A stretch of 64,000 nucleotides of DNA, taken from assembly GCF_000423925.1 (NCBI RefSeq), contig NZ_AUIX01000009.1, positions 124,001-188,000 on the forward strand, read 5' to 3'. The position numbers and the translations under genes were made by a program. Source of the DNA: Butyrivibrio sp. VCD2006 (lineage in GTDB: Bacteria > Bacillota > Clostridia > Lachnospirales > Lachnospiraceae). The notes beneath the pieces are model-generated. The model did not search any database, was not told where the DNA came from, and worked only from the letters and a program-made list of their open reading frames with translations. The stretch's first letter is position 1; every line of letters begins with the position of its first letter. Shown here in pieces: positions 1 to 8,119 of the stretch.

Positions 1-657
1 TCGCGTAATGCCTTTGTTCCTGATTGCAGCGGAGAATTCGGCAAATATTCATCGCAAGAGCCAACCCTTATATATTTTGAGATAGAAGTCAATGGGAGAG
101 CTGCTCATGCAGGCTTTGAACCGGAGAATGGAATAAATGCCATAGCAGTGGCTGCAAGTGCCATTAGTAAGATAAAACAGGGATGGGTAAATGATCATAC
201 TTCGCTTAATTTCGGAACCATAAACGGCGGGACAGTAAGTAATGCTGTACCTGCAAATGTTGTTATTAAAGGAGAGATCAGGAGCGCGATTCATGAGGAC
301 GCACTTTTGGCGTTTACTTATATCAGGGATATTTTTACAAAAGAGGCAGATTCTGCTGGCGCAGATGTGATGTTTAAATCAGATGTAAGACTTCATGCTT
401 ACAGGATCATCGAGAGTGATCAAAGCTATAGTACTTTGAGTTTGTATAAAAAGGCACTGAAAAAACAGGGAGAAGAATTACATTCGAAAAAATCCTTTGG
501 AGGAAGTGATAATAATGTCCTTGTGCGAAATGGGATTGATGGTATATGCATTTTTAATCCTATGCATGATATTCACACTGTTTCGGAATACACAACTATT
601 CCTGAGCTTGTAAAAATGACAGAGCTTATTAAGACTCTCATGCTTAATAATATATAA
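1..657 (+). CDS. M20 family metallopeptidase, peptidase T-like (3' part)
   Basis: The 5' end lies outside the window; reading frame 1 is open from base 1 to the TAA at 655-657, leaving about 218 residues. The visible part begins with the lid/dimerisation domain ([17 protein letters not shown] near residue 38) typical of PepT/PepT2-like M20 aminopeptidases. It ends with the catalytic-domain tail, GGSDNN followed by a metal-ligand His in the DIHTVSEY segment. The family uses two zinc ions to cleave tripeptides or other small peptides in the cytosol. The GGSD-N and HT-EY motifs are intact, so the gene looks functional. The substrate cannot be told from this part. No terminator is obvious before cysK. 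Confidence 0.85.
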   Translation, partial: SRNAFVPDCSGEFGKYSSQEPTLIYFEIEVNGRAAHAGFEPENGINAIAVAASAISKIKQGWVNDHTSLNFGTINGGTVSNAVPANVVIKGEIRSAIHEDALLAFTYIRDIFTKEADSAGADVMFKSDVRLHAYRIIESDQSYSTLSLYKKALKKQGEELHSKKSFGGSDNNVLVRNGIDGICIFNPMHDIHTVSEYTTIPELVKMTELIKTLMLNNI

Positions 658-699
658 GTAATGTTTATGCCTCCCTATAAGCTTTGCGTAATTTTATGT

Positions 700-725
700 G
701 GGCCATAGCTGTGATAGTATAGGCT
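700..725 (+). promoter_or_regulatory. Candidate LysR-type site upstream of cysK
   Basis: AGCTGTGATA at 707-716 matches 9 of 10 bases of AGCTGTAATA, which lies in both arms of the inverted repeat around the start of the downstream LysR gene. The site is about 80 bases before the cysK start, a usual place for activator binding. This is inference from shared sequence only; the promoter boxes themselves are not clear. Confidence 0.35.
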
Positions 726-796
726 CATCAAATAAAACAGACGCAGCAAAGAGCGGACAAATTAGACTTAAACATAATGAATGGGAGGAAATAACA

Positions 797-1732
797 ATGG
801 CATACATTAAAGAAAGTGCACTTGAACTTATTGGAGGAACACCGATTCTTAAGCTTAATGGATACAGCAAAAAGGCAGGCGTTACAAATGCTACACTTCT
901 TGCAAAGCTTGAGTATCTCAATCCTGCAGGTTCAGTTAAGGATAGAGTAGCACTTAGCATGATTGAGGATGCTGAGAAGAGCGGAAGAATAAAGGAAGGC
1001 GCAACAATTATAGAGCCTACAAGTGGTAACACAGGAATCGGTCTTGCAGCAGTTGCAGCAGCTAAGGGCTACAGAGCAATCCTTACACTTCCTGATACAA
1101 TGAGTGTTGAGAGAAGAAATCTTCTTAAGGCTTATGGTGCTGAAATCGTTCTTACAGAGGGCTCCAAGGGAATGAAGGGTGCTATCGCTAAGGCAGAAGA
1201 GCTTCAGAAGGAGATCGAAGGATCAGTTATTCTCGGACAGTTTGTTAATCCTGCAAACCCTGCAGTACACAAAGCTACAACCGGCCCTGAGATCTGGGAG
1301 CAGACAGACGGAAAGGTTGACATCTTTGTAGCCGGCGTTGGCACAGGCGGAACAATTACAGGTGTTGGAGAATTCTTAAAAGAGAAGAATCCTGATATCA
1401 AGATCATTGCAGTTGAACCCGCAACAAGCCCTGTCCTCACAAAGGGCGAGTCAGGTCCTCACAAGATTCAGGGAATCGGTGCAGGCTTTGTTCCGGATAC
1501 TCTTAACACAAAGATTTATGATGAAGTAATTGCTATCGAAAATGATGATGCTTTTGCTGAAGGAAAGAGATTTGCCGTTTCAGAGGGAATTCTTGTTGGT
1601 ATTTCTTCAGGTGCGGCTCTCAAGGCAGCATCAATCGTCGCTGAGAGAGAAGAGAATAAGGGTAAGAACATAGTGGTTCTTCTTCCTGATTCCGGTGACA
1701 GATACCTTTCAACTGCTCTTTTTGCAGAATGA
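797..1732 (+). CDS. cysK: Cysteine synthase (O-acetylserine sulfhydrylase)
   Basis: 311 residues, the usual CysK length. It makes L-cysteine from O-acetylserine and sulfide with pyridoxal phosphate. The Schiff-base lysine sits in NPAGSVKDR (about residue 45), the substrate loop is PTSGNTG, and the phosphate-binding loop is GVGTGGT. The IKIIAVEP and [12 protein letters not shown] segments are typical of CysK/CysM. An in-frame ATG at 698 exists, but it lacks a ribosome site and adds an unrelated 33-residue leader. The ATG at 797 follows GGGAGG with good spacing, so it is used here. A LysR regulator lies 86 bases downstream and probably responds to sulfur status or O-acetylserine. Confidence 0.96.
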   Translation: MAYIKESALELIGGTPILKLNGYSKKAGVTNATLLAKLEYLNPAGSVKDRVALSMIEDAEKSGRIKEGATIIEPTSGNTGIGLAAVAAAKGYRAILTLPDTMSVERRNLLKAYGAEIVLTEGSKGMKGAIAKAEELQKEIEGSVILGQFVNPANPAVHKATTGPEIWEQTDGKVDIFVAGVGTGGTITGVGEFLKEKNPDIKIIAVEPATSPVLTKGESGPHKIQGIGAGFVPDTLNTKIYDEVIAIENDDAFAEGKRFAVSEGILVGISSGAALKAASIVAEREENKGKNIVVLLPDSGDRYLSTALFAE

Positions 1733-1760
1733 TTTTATATATAAATTAATAAGTAGAAAC

Positions 1761-1837
1761 TAAGCTGTAATATGGTGTATTATTATTGAAAATATCTGTT
1801 TGGGGAGAATTTTTCAATATGACCATATTACAGCTTA
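1761..1837. repeat. Perfect 16-bp inverted repeat spanning the lysR start
   Basis: Arm 1, TAAGCTGTAATATGGT (1761-1776), is the exact reverse complement of arm 2, ACCATATTACAGCTTA (1822-1837), with 45 bases between. Arm 2 covers codons 2 to 7 of the LysR gene, and the ribosome site (1802-1807) plus start codon lie in the loop. If both arms are transcribed the mRNA could hide the start; otherwise the arms are two operator copies for autoregulation. Confidence 0.85.
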
Positions 1838-2730
1838 AATACGTTATAGCAATCGATGAAGAATGTTCCATGAGAAAGGCAGCAGACAGGCTTTATGTTT
1901 CGCAGCCCGGTCTTTCAAGTGCGATTAGAGACCTTGAGAGCGAGCTTGGAATCCAAATTTTTGAAAGAGTTCATAATGGCGTTGTCACTACGGCAGCAGG
2001 CGCAAACTTCATAGCTTATGCAAGAACTGCGGTGGAACAGTTTGAAAAGGTTGAGGAAAAATTCTTAAACGCAGGTGGACACAAGCCAACATTTTCAGTT
2101 TCGATGCAGCATTACACTGTGGCTGTAAACGCATTTATAGATACAGTGAAAGAATACGATCTTGATGAGTACCAGTTTTCAATTAAAGAAACTCAGACCA
2201 GTGAAGTAATTGAGGATATCAAGACCTTAAAGAGTGAAGTCGGTGTGATTGCTCTTTCCGATTTTAATAAGAGTACCTTCAAAAAAATATTCGCTGATGC
2301 TTCTCTTGAATTTCACGAGCTTTTTACAAGAAATACTTATGTATATTTAAGAAGTGATCACCCTCTTGCAGACAGGGAAGAACTCTCTCTTGAGGAACTG
2401 CAGGATTATCCCTGCATGGTATTTGACCAGGGAGATAACACTTCCTTCTATTATAGAGAGGAAGCCCTTGCAACCTATGATTACAAGAAGGTCATTAGCA
2501 CCAATGAGAGAGCAACATCAATAGAGCTGATGCTTGGACTTGATGGCTACGCAGTAGGTGCAGCAATGTTAGGAGACAGCCTTAATTCCAATGAGATTAA
2601 GGTAGTAAAGCTTAAAGAGCAGGAGAATCTGACCTTCGGATATATTACAAGAAAAGGAAGCACTCTTAGTGAGATGGGGCAGACTTTTGTTGAAAAGTTG
2701 GAGCGTCATAAGGAAGAGACTGATAAATAA
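1819..2730 (+). CDS. LysR family transcriptional regulator (CysB/CysL-like role likely)
   Basis: 303 residues. An N-terminal winged helix-turn-helix (LQLKYVIAIDEECSMRKAA through the VSQPGLSSAIRDLE recognition helix, residues about 1-65) is followed by a LysR substrate-binding domain with a periplasmic-binding fold. A TTG at 1786 would add 11 residues, but GGGGAG at 1802-1807 points to the ATG at 1819. Its position just after cysK, and the 9/10 motif match upstream of cysK, suggest control of cysteine synthesis with an O-acetylserine-like co-inducer. That role is inferred. The inverted repeat over the start suggests tight autoregulation. Confidence 0.88.
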   Translation: MTILQLKYVIAIDEECSMRKAADRLYVSQPGLSSAIRDLESELGIQIFERVHNGVVTTAAGANFIAYARTAVEQFEKVEEKFLNAGGHKPTFSVSMQHYTVAVNAFIDTVKEYDLDEYQFSIKETQTSEVIEDIKTLKSEVGVIALSDFNKSTFKKIFADASLEFHELFTRNTYVYLRSDHPLADREELSLEELQDYPCMVFDQGDNTSFYYREEALATYDYKKVISTNERATSIELMLGLDGYAVGAAMLGDSLNSNEIKVVKLKEQENLTFGYITRKGSTLSEMGQTFVEKLERHKEETDK

Positions 2731-2808
2731 TTTAGAGACATTTAATGTCTGGAGTATAGGATTTGTAATTGCAGCATAGTGTAGATGGATATCATGTGAG
2801 GGGGAAAC

Positions 2809-3645
2809 ATGTCTGTTTGCGAAGTATGTCATAATCATTGCAATTTGAAAGAAGGAATGACCGGAATGTGCATGGGAAGGATTTGCCGGGATGGCAAGAT
2901 CATCTGTGCAAATTACGGTCTTATTTCATCTATAGCCCTTGACCCGATTGAGAAGAAACCGTTTGCAAGGTTTTTTCCGGGCTCGATGGTTGTTTCTGTC
3001 GGCAGCTACGGCTGTAATCTCCGTTGTCCGTTTTGTCAGAATCATAGTATTTCGTATGGTTTTGAATCGCCATTGTCCGGTCCACCCGTAAAATATATTT
3101 CACCTAAGGAGCTTGTAAGCATAGCATCTTCATATAAGGAAGAGGGAAATATAGGAATTGCTTTTACATATAACGAACCGCTAATTGGCTTTGAATATGT
3201 AAGGGATACTTCAATTCTCGCACATGAGGCAGGACTTAAAACAGTTCTTGTTTCAAATGGCTGTGTCTCTGAAAAAATATATGATGACATTATTCCTAAT
3301 ATTGATGCGATGAATATTGATCTTAAGGGGTTTACGGATAATTACTACACTGATGTGCTACATGGAGACAGACAAATGGTGATGGAGTTCATTAAGGCAG
3401 CAGCACCGCATTGCCACATTGAACTTACTACACTTATAGTACCGGGACTTAATGATTCGGATGAAGAGATTTTGGAATTATCTGCCTGGATAGCTAAAAT
3501 TCGTGATGATATTCCACTTCATATAAGCCGCTATTTTCCCAGGTTTCATATGACTGACATTCCGGCAACCGATGTTGGAACGATTTATCATCTTGCAGAA
3601 GTAGCAAGGTGTAATCTCAAATATGTGTACACAGGGAATTGCTAA
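2809..3645 (+). CDS. AmmeMemoRadiSam-type radical SAM enzyme
   Basis: 278 residues. The radical SAM cluster motif is CNLRCPFC (C-x3-C-x2-C, about residue 71), preceded by an N-terminal Cys/His region (CEVCHNHCNLKEG) and a CMGR-C segment. This layout fits the AmmeMemoRadiSam radical SAM family, related to pyruvate formate-lyase activating enzymes. Later conserved segments are FTYNEP, VSNGCVSEK, NIDLKGF and TTLIVPGLNDSDEEI. The start follows GAGGGGGA. The usual partners, AMMECR1 and Memo, are not beside it, so it stands alone here between lysR and a terminator. The substrate of the family is not settled; an activase role is inference. Confidence 0.85.
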   Translation: MSVCEVCHNHCNLKEGMTGMCMGRICRDGKIICANYGLISSIALDPIEKKPFARFFPGSMVVSVGSYGCNLRCPFCQNHSISYGFESPLSGPPVKYISPKELVSIASSYKEEGNIGIAFTYNEPLIGFEYVRDTSILAHEAGLKTVLVSNGCVSEKIYDDIIPNIDAMNIDLKGFTDNYYTDVLHGDRQMVMEFIKAAAPHCHIELTTLIVPGLNDSDEEILELSAWIAKIRDDIPLHISRYFPRFHMTDIPATDVGTIYHLAEVARCNLKYVYTGNC

Positions 3646-3666
3646 ATTGAATAAATAAAAGAGGGA

Positions 3667-3700
3667 AGCCGGGTTCTTGTCACCAGAACCCGGCTTTTGG
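3667..3700 (+). terminator. Rho-independent terminator after the radical SAM gene
   Basis: Twelve-base stem AAGCCGGGTTCT/AGAACCCGGCTT with a short loop, followed by TTGGTTTG. It closes the transcription unit that ends at 3645. Confidence 0.85.
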
Positions 3701-3960
3701 TTTGTAGTGTATGAAGAAAGTGTTCTTATAAGGGGGATGAAACTTCTCTTATGTCTTGATGTTATATTACAACATAAATCGTAACGAATAGTGACCAAAT
3801 TGTGGTTATTCTGTGAACTTATATGTGATATAAATAATCAAAAATATAAATCATAAATGCAAAAAAGTTTGATTAAGGCATTGACATATATGATATTCAT
3901 GGTATTATTTATGTGTAAGTAATTTTTGCCAATATAGTTTTGTTATGGAAGGAACCAGTT
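3701..3960 (+). promoter_or_regulatory. Intergenic region with sigma-A promoter for the CAP gene
   Basis: The stretch of 315 bases without a gene (3646-3960) holds the terminator above and, near its end, a strong promoter: TTGACA at 3881-3886, a 16-base spacer, and TATTAT at 3903-3908. A 5' leader of about 45 bases follows, ending in the ribosome site GGAAGGA (3947-3953). The A/T-rich middle part shows no gene or clear operator. Confidence 0.7.
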
Positions 3961-4518
3961 ATGAAGAAGTTTAAACGTGCTATAGCTACAGTTGTTGCTG
4001 TTGTATTTTCTCTTAACCTTATGGCTTGCGGAGCAGAGAAGGTTGCAACAATTGATGATGTAGCTGCTCTCAGAGGAATCAATGAAGATACCGAGAACAT
4101 TTATATTGATGATGCGGCTATTGCTCTTGCAGGCGAGGCTACCACTAGTGAAGGCGCTCTTGCAGCAGCACAGTCAGCATTCAGCCTTGTTAACCAGAAG
4201 CGTACAGCTGCAGGCCTCGGAGCTCTTGCATGGAGCGAACCACTTACTCAGGCTGCTCTCGTTAGAGCACAGGAAATCGTTGGTACATTCTCACACAGCA
4301 GACCTAATGGTTCAGCATGGTATACTGTTGACAGTACTATCATGTATGGTGAGAACCTTGCAAAGCTTTATAATACAGGCGATTCTGTTGTAGCTGCGTG
4401 GATGGCATCACCTACCCATGCTGCAAACATCATGGAAGCCGGATTCAAAACAGTTGGAATTGCAGTATTCCAGGCCGAAAATGGTAACTGGTACTGGGCA
4501 CAGGAATTTGGATACTAA
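3961..4518 (+). CDS. CAP-domain (SCP/PR1-like) lipoprotein
   Basis: 185 residues. The N-terminus is a lipoprotein signal (MKKFKRAIATVVAVVFSLN followed by lipobox LMAC), so the product should be anchored outside the membrane. A CAP domain follows from about residue 65: QKRTAAGLGALAWSEPL, then FSHSRPNG, MYGENLA and TYLH-like MASPTHAANIM, ending in WYWAQEFGY. The His and Glu of the CAP cavity are present. Bacterial CAP proteins are extracellular and mostly of unknown function. The longer frame from 3940 lacks a ribosome site for its start, whereas GGAAGGA precedes the ATG at 3961. It is a single gene with its own promoter and terminator. Confidence 0.9.
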   Translation: MKKFKRAIATVVAVVFSLNLMACGAEKVATIDDVAALRGINEDTENIYIDDAAIALAGEATTSEGALAAAQSAFSLVNQKRTAAGLGALAWSEPLTQAALVRAQEIVGTFSHSRPNGSAWYTVDSTIMYGENLAKLYNTGDSVVAAWMASPTHAANIMEAGFKTVGIAVFQAENGNWYWAQEFGY

Positions 4519-4542
4519 TCCTGATCCAAGCGAATTAATATT

Positions 4543-4585
4543 AAAGGACAGATTCGAGTTCGCTCGAAAATCTGTCCTTTTTTCT
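4543..4585 (+). terminator. Terminator after the CAP lipoprotein gene
   Basis: Stem AAAGGACAGATT/AATCTGTCCTTT, extended by CGAG/CTCG near the loop and followed by a run of T. A second small hairpin (4598-4619, TTTCGCC/GGCGAAA) follows at once. Confidence 0.88.
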
Positions 4586-4628
4586 TGTTTAATAGGAAAT
4601 TTCGCCTTGACGGCGAAATCTTGAATTA

Positions 4629-4650
4629 AAGGCCCGGACAAGACCGGGCC
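4629..4650 (-). terminator. Terminator of the 53-residue minus-strand gene
   Basis: GGCCCGG/CCGGGCC stem at 4631-4650. Read on the minus strand it is followed by TTTAATT. It lies 32 bases beyond the stop of the small gene at 4682-4843. Confidence 0.6.
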
Positions 4651-4681
4651 ATGCAAAGCGGAGGTATGCTGAGTATTATTA

Positions 4682-4843
4682 TCAGTCTACCTCATCAAAG
4701 AAATTATCCTCTTCGTGCATGAAGTAATCCATATCAAGGATATCGCCATTACTCATGTTACTGATTCCATTCGCCGTCATGCCTTCTGGCGGATTCAGAA
4801 TGTATTTCTCTCTAAGTTTTGCTGCAAGTTCTTTATCAGTCAT
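4682..4843 (-). CDS. Small conserved-looking acidic protein, 53 residues
   Basis: An open frame on the minus strand runs from ATG (4843-4841) to TGA (4684-4682) and is shorter than common ORF cutoffs. The product begins MTDKELAAKLREKYILNPPEG, carries an N-G-I-S-N-M-S segment and ends in a very acidic tail (HEEDNFFDEVD). It is hydrophilic, with no signal peptide or membrane segment. Support comes from its own likely promoter upstream on the minus strand (TTCACA, 16 bases, TAAAAT), an AGAAG ribosome-site-like stretch and a terminator hairpin just downstream. The composition is that of a real protein rather than a shadow, since nothing is coded opposite. The function is not known. Confidence 0.7.
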   Translation of the reverse strand: MTDKELAAKLREKYILNPPEGMTANGISNMSNGDILDMDYFMHEEDNFFDEVD

Positions 4844-5104
4844 GATACTTCTATTGGTAGCATGATTTTAACATTATGCAGCAGGGTGTGAAACGTTACT
4901 TATACTATATGATGTTTAATGGGCTGGGAAGTTGAAGTTCCGTAGGTACTTTGAGTAAGGTAAGGTTAAATTTAAGTATAAATGGCAGACATAAAAGAAT
5001 ACAAGTATCAATTAACGATAACAGTATTGACTATTAACAACCAGAAAAGTATACTTCATATCAGAATCAATTATATGATTCTAATAAAAAAGGGGTATTT
5101 GTTT
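4844..5104. promoter_or_regulatory. Divergent intergenic region; promoter of the small secreted peptide
   Basis: On the plus strand TTGACT at 5027-5032, a 17-base spacer and TATACT at 5050-5055 form a near-ideal sigma-A promoter. The leader then starts with a small hairpin (AGAATCA/TGATTCT, 5063-5082), followed by the AAAAAGGGG ribosome site. The minus-strand promoter for the 53-residue gene (TTCACA-16-TAAAAT) is at the other end. An ATG at 4982 in the same frame as the peptide is upstream of the promoter and is not used. Confidence 0.65.
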
Positions 5105-5281
5105 ATGAAAAAAATGGTTGCAATAATGATGGCAGGGGTTATGACATTTTTAACGCCAATGATGGTAGTTCATGCTGAATTCAACGGGGAATTGAATTTA
5201 GAAGATGAACTAACCAGCACAGAAGCCGAAGACAATAGTAATGAGTTGTATGAGGGAGATGAAGAGGATGAAACTATATAA
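5105..5281 (+). CDS. Small secreted acidic peptide, 58 residues
   Basis: A clear signal peptide (MKKMVAIMMAGVMTFLTPMM, then VVHA for cleavage before EF) leaves a mature part of about 34 residues. Roughly half of these are Asp or Glu, and there is no Lys, Arg or Cys. The start follows AAAAAGGGG at good spacing and a strong promoter lies just upstream. It is followed 78 bases later by a BspA-like secreted protein, with no terminator between, so the two may be co-transcribed. The function is unknown. Possible roles, all inferred, are a secreted acidic peptide partner of the basic BspA-like protein, a calcium-binding peptide or a signal. Confidence 0.7.
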   Translation: MKKMVAIMMAGVMTFLTPMMVVHAEFNGELNLEDELTSTEAEDNSNELYEGDEEDETI

Positions 5282-5359
5282 AGCATAATGCTTCAGATGG
5301 GATTACATTGAAGATGTTTGATGAATACAAATAAACTCTATCAAAAAGGAAATGAAAGA

Positions 5360-6064
5360 ATGAGAATAATAAAAAGAATTTACTTAATGCTAGTCGCGAT
5401 CTTAGCGGTTATTGCTGTTATAAATTTGACTCCTATCAAGGTTAAAGCAGAAATCTTAGTTCCAACTGGAGAACATGTTCCATTTTATAAATTAAGAGTA
5501 GGCGATGTATTTTATGACGCAGAGGATACAGAACCTCTGGTATACAGGGTTGTCAAAAAACCAACAAGTAAAAGCAATAAGTTTGATATCGAAATTGCTG
5601 GAATTAATGAAAATTACAAATGGCCAGAAAATTGTAATCCTAATAAGGTATATATCGGTGTCGATTCTGAGACCATGGAGGAACTTTGGCCTTTTAGGAT
5701 TGTTGGGATTGGTGATTATGCTTTCAAAGATAATAAGACCATTTATAGTTTCAATGTCTATCCTTGTTATGATTTCAAATATGTTGGAAAAGGTGCTTTT
5801 GAAGGATGCACTTATTTGCACAGATTTCATACTAGAAATACTCCCACAATCAAGGCAAGGGCTTTTTTTGGATGTAGTGCATTAAATGAATTTTATCTGA
5901 CTGGGAATAAATTGAAGCGTGTTGGCAAAGACGCATTTAAGAACACAAAAACCAAGATGAAGCTTATTGCCGAGAACATGAATGATAAACAGGTCTTAAA
6001 AGTCAAAAAGCTATTCAAAAAAGCTGGCGTGAAGAAGTTACGTATAAAAAGAGAATTCTATTAA
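5360..6064 (+). CDS. Secreted BspA-like leucine-rich repeat protein (single unit)
   Basis: 234 residues. A signal peptide (residues about 1-29, IKVKA cleavage) precedes one BspA-type module. The module consists of an entry domain (FYKLRVGDVFYD through PLVYRVVK), LRR_5 repeats (FRIVGIGDYAFKDN, YVGKGAFEGCTYL, IKARAFFGCSAL, LKRVGKDAFKN) and a lysine-rich cap (VKKLFKKAGVKKLRIKR). It is a one-module paralogue of the two-module protein at 8497-9810. The ATG at 5360 follows AAGGA; the ATG at 5318 does not sit behind a ribosome site and would spoil the signal peptide. BspA-like proteins are surface or secreted adhesion/recognition proteins; the ligand here is unknown. Confidence 0.85.
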   Translation: MRIIKRIYLMLVAILAVIAVINLTPIKVKAEILVPTGEHVPFYKLRVGDVFYDAEDTEPLVYRVVKKPTSKSNKFDIEIAGINENYKWPENCNPNKVYIGVDSETMEELWPFRIVGIGDYAFKDNKTIYSFNVYPCYDFKYVGKGAFEGCTYLHRFHTRNTPTIKARAFFGCSALNEFYLTGNKLKRVGKDAFKNTKTKMKLIAENMNDKQVLKVKKLFKKAGVKKLRIKREFY

Positions 6065-6521
6065 AGCGACAGCCCCTTTCCCATACCTCAAAGACCTTGC
6101 CACTTTCACTTTAACCCTTTAGGGATGGGGTTAACGGTCAATTAATTGGTGGCAGCTGAATAGATGGTGCTATTCAACGAGGGTGAATAGAATTATACGG
6201 GCTCTGAAGCAGAGATGCTTTAGGGCTCTTTATGTATAATGTGATTGAGAGTTCATAATTATCTCACAAGCATATCTTACTATCCTCGTTATATGAAAAG
6301 AAAAAAATAAATGATTACCTTAAAGCCAATAACTAACTGCGATGAGAGGGAAAAATAAGAACAAACCAATAAAGCTTTAGCCTTTTATGTATAGAAAAAT
6401 AAATTCTGATATTATAAAATGATATCACATAACTAATATGCATGTCACTTTCTGCATAAGCATAATAGAAAATAATTGTGCGATAATTGTGCGAACTATC
6501 AACTAAATTGGAGAGGTTAAT
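6065..6521 (+). promoter_or_regulatory. 457-base intergenic region with 11-bp tandem repeat before blaI-like gene
   Basis: No gene is seen. The left end has GCGACAGCCCC at 6066-6076, matching the right arm of the terminator at 9816-9850 but without a left arm, then a TTAACCC/GGGTTAA hairpin (6111-6134). Further on there are short hairpins (TGAATAG/CTATTCA) and two GGGCTCT copies. Just before the regulator gene the 11-mer ATAATTGTGCG occurs twice head to tail (6472-6493), beside a CATAAT -10-like box (6461-6466). It is placed where a BlaI-type repressor would block transcription. The ribosome site GGAGAGG is at 6510-6516. Confidence 0.55.
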
Positions 6522-6920
6522 ATGAAAAATAAAGATTTAAATCCTCGCGAAAAAGAAATTATGGAACTGTTGTGGAAAAACCCTGAAGCATTAACAAGTA
6601 CGGATATGCTTGAGAAGCTAGATTCAGAAAAATGGAACAAACTATCTGTTTTTAGAACAATCAACGGTCTTATAAACAAAGAATTCATAGTTGTAAATGG
6701 TTTCGAGCAGTATAACACTCAGTACGCCAGAAAATTTACATATGCCATGACCAAAGAAGAATACTTAGCCAAGCGTATGAAAGAGGATGGAATGGGAATC
6801 AAATCCTTAAGCAGCATTGCTCTTGCATTCATGGGGAACGAATTTCCAAAGAGCAAAAAAGAACGCAAAGAACTTATAAATGACCTTCAGCACATCATAG
6901 ATAAATTAAAAGAAGAATAA
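6522..6920 (+). CDS. BlaI/MecI/CopY family repressor
   Basis: 132 residues, typical for the family. The winged helix-turn-helix begins LNPREKEIMELLWKNPEALTS and continues through the recognition helix around KLSVFRTINGLINKEF. The C-terminal helices, used for dimerisation and cleaved on induction in BlaI/MecI, are present. In known systems the repressor holds down its own operon until the partner M56 membrane peptidase is activated. The stop codon overlaps the start of that partner gene. The 11-bp tandem repeat just upstream is a candidate operator. No beta-lactamase or penicillin-binding protein gene is adjacent, so the signal may not be a beta-lactam. Confidence 0.9.
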   Translation: MKNKDLNPREKEIMELLWKNPEALTSTDMLEKLDSEKWNKLSVFRTINGLINKEFIVVNGFEQYNTQYARKFTYAMTKEEYLAKRMKEDGMGIKSLSSIALAFMGNEFPKSKKERKELINDLQHIIDKLKEE

Positions 6921-8119
6921 TGGGGTTGTTTGGGAGGAATAAGATAGGTATGACAGCAATAGAGATATTCGTCGATTTTTTCACAGGAATACTGGCTAGT
7001 AGTTTATGTATTTTTATCATATACTTTCTTAGAAAAAAATTATTTAGAATAAGAGTTTTAAGCCTTTCTGGCCTTGTTTTTATATATGGTTTATGTACCA
7101 TTCGTGCGTTGATCCCATTAGAGTTTCCTTTTGCAGTACCGGTAGAGTGCAAATTATTAATGCCAATTACTGATATTCTATTCTTTATACCCATACAAAT
7201 ATATAAAACAGAATTTTGGGGTTGGCAGATAGTAAGTTTCATTTATTTAATCATTATTCTTATATTATTAGTTCGCCTCATTATCTACTATGCAAGAGCT
7301 AGCAAAGCAATAAGACATACCCAATGTATCACAAGAAAAAACGCCTCTGCTCTCCTTAACAAGATCATAAGCGAAGAAAATCTTCATATTCACACAAAAC
7401 TCCTAGTATCACCCTTTATAGACAGTCCCATCAGTGTAGGAATAATCAAACCAGCAATAATTCTACCCTCTAATTACAATGATATTTATGAAAATAATGA
7501 ATTATATTACATTCTGAAACATGAATATATCCATATAATAAAGCGTGATTCATTGAAAAAGCTATTGATAAATATCGCCTCCTGCTTTCTATTTTGGAAT
7601 CCTTGCATGTATTTACTAAAAAAAGATTTCATTCAATCTATAGAGCTCAGATGCGATAATGCTGTGCTTTCAAAGATGCCGTCAAAAGCAAGGGAAGATT
7701 ATCTAACCACCATGTTGGTAGTACTGGAAAATAAAAACGCAGAACATAGTAGCATTACTTCATATGAACCGGCTTTAAACTTTGTATCAAATGAATCTAT
7801 ATATATAAAAGAAAGATTCGAAACCGTAAAAGATTACTCAAGTATACATTTCCAAAAGAGCATCATTTTAGTTCCATTTATAGTAATAGCCATTGTCTTT
7901 TGTTCTTATGCATTTATTCTTCAACCAAAATATGCCCCTCCAACAGGAGAGATTATTGAAGATTCTGATTGTTATGAAATCGACATGGATACAGATTATC
8001 TAGTTATTTCAGAAGATGGAACTTCCAAAATATACTTAAAAAACGGAGCTATTATATCCGCAACAGACAAAGACATTGAATGGTTTAATAAATACGGAGG
8101 AAAGGTGATACACAGATGA
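6920..8119 (+). CDS. M56 (BlaR1/MecR1-like) membrane metallopeptidase without penicillin-sensor domain
   Basis: 399 residues from the ATG that overlaps the blaI stop. An ATG at 6950 behind GGGAGG (12-base spacing) is a real alternative and would start right at the first membrane helix. Several membrane segments precede the zinc motif HEYIH (about residue 201) and the distant SIELRCDNAV metal-ligand region. These are standard M56 features. A last membrane helix (ILVPFIVIAIVFCSYAFIL) is followed by only about 65 outside residues. True BlaR1/MecR1 carry a 250-residue penicillin-binding sensor there, so this protein must sense something else. It likely clips the BlaI-like repressor. Confidence 0.88.
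   Translation: MGLFGRNKIGMTAIEIFVDFFTGILASSLCIFIIYFLRKKLFRIRVLSLSGLVFIYGLCTIRALIPLEFPFAVPVECKLLMPITDILFFIPIQIYKTEFWGWQIVSFIYLIIILILLVRLIIYYARASKAIRHTQCITRKNASALLNKIISEENLHIHTKLLVSPFIDSPISVGIIKPAIILPSNYNDIYENNELYYILKHEYIHIIKRDSLKKLLINIASCFLFWNPCMYLLKKDFIQSIELRCDNAVLSKMPSKAREDYLTTMLVVLENKNAEHSSITSYEPALNFVSNESIYIKERFETVKDYSSIHFQKSIILVPFIVIAIVFCSYAFILQPKYAPPTGEIIEDSDCYEIDMDTDYLVISEDGTSKIYLKNGAIISATDKDIEWFNKYGGKVIHR

Noticed and set aside
698..796. N-terminal extension of CysK from ATG 698
   Set aside because: No ribosome site, unrelated to the CysK family, and overlaps the likely promoter/operator.
4982..5104. N-terminal extension of the acidic peptide from ATG 4982
   Set aside because: It is upstream of a near-consensus promoter and would destroy the signal peptide.
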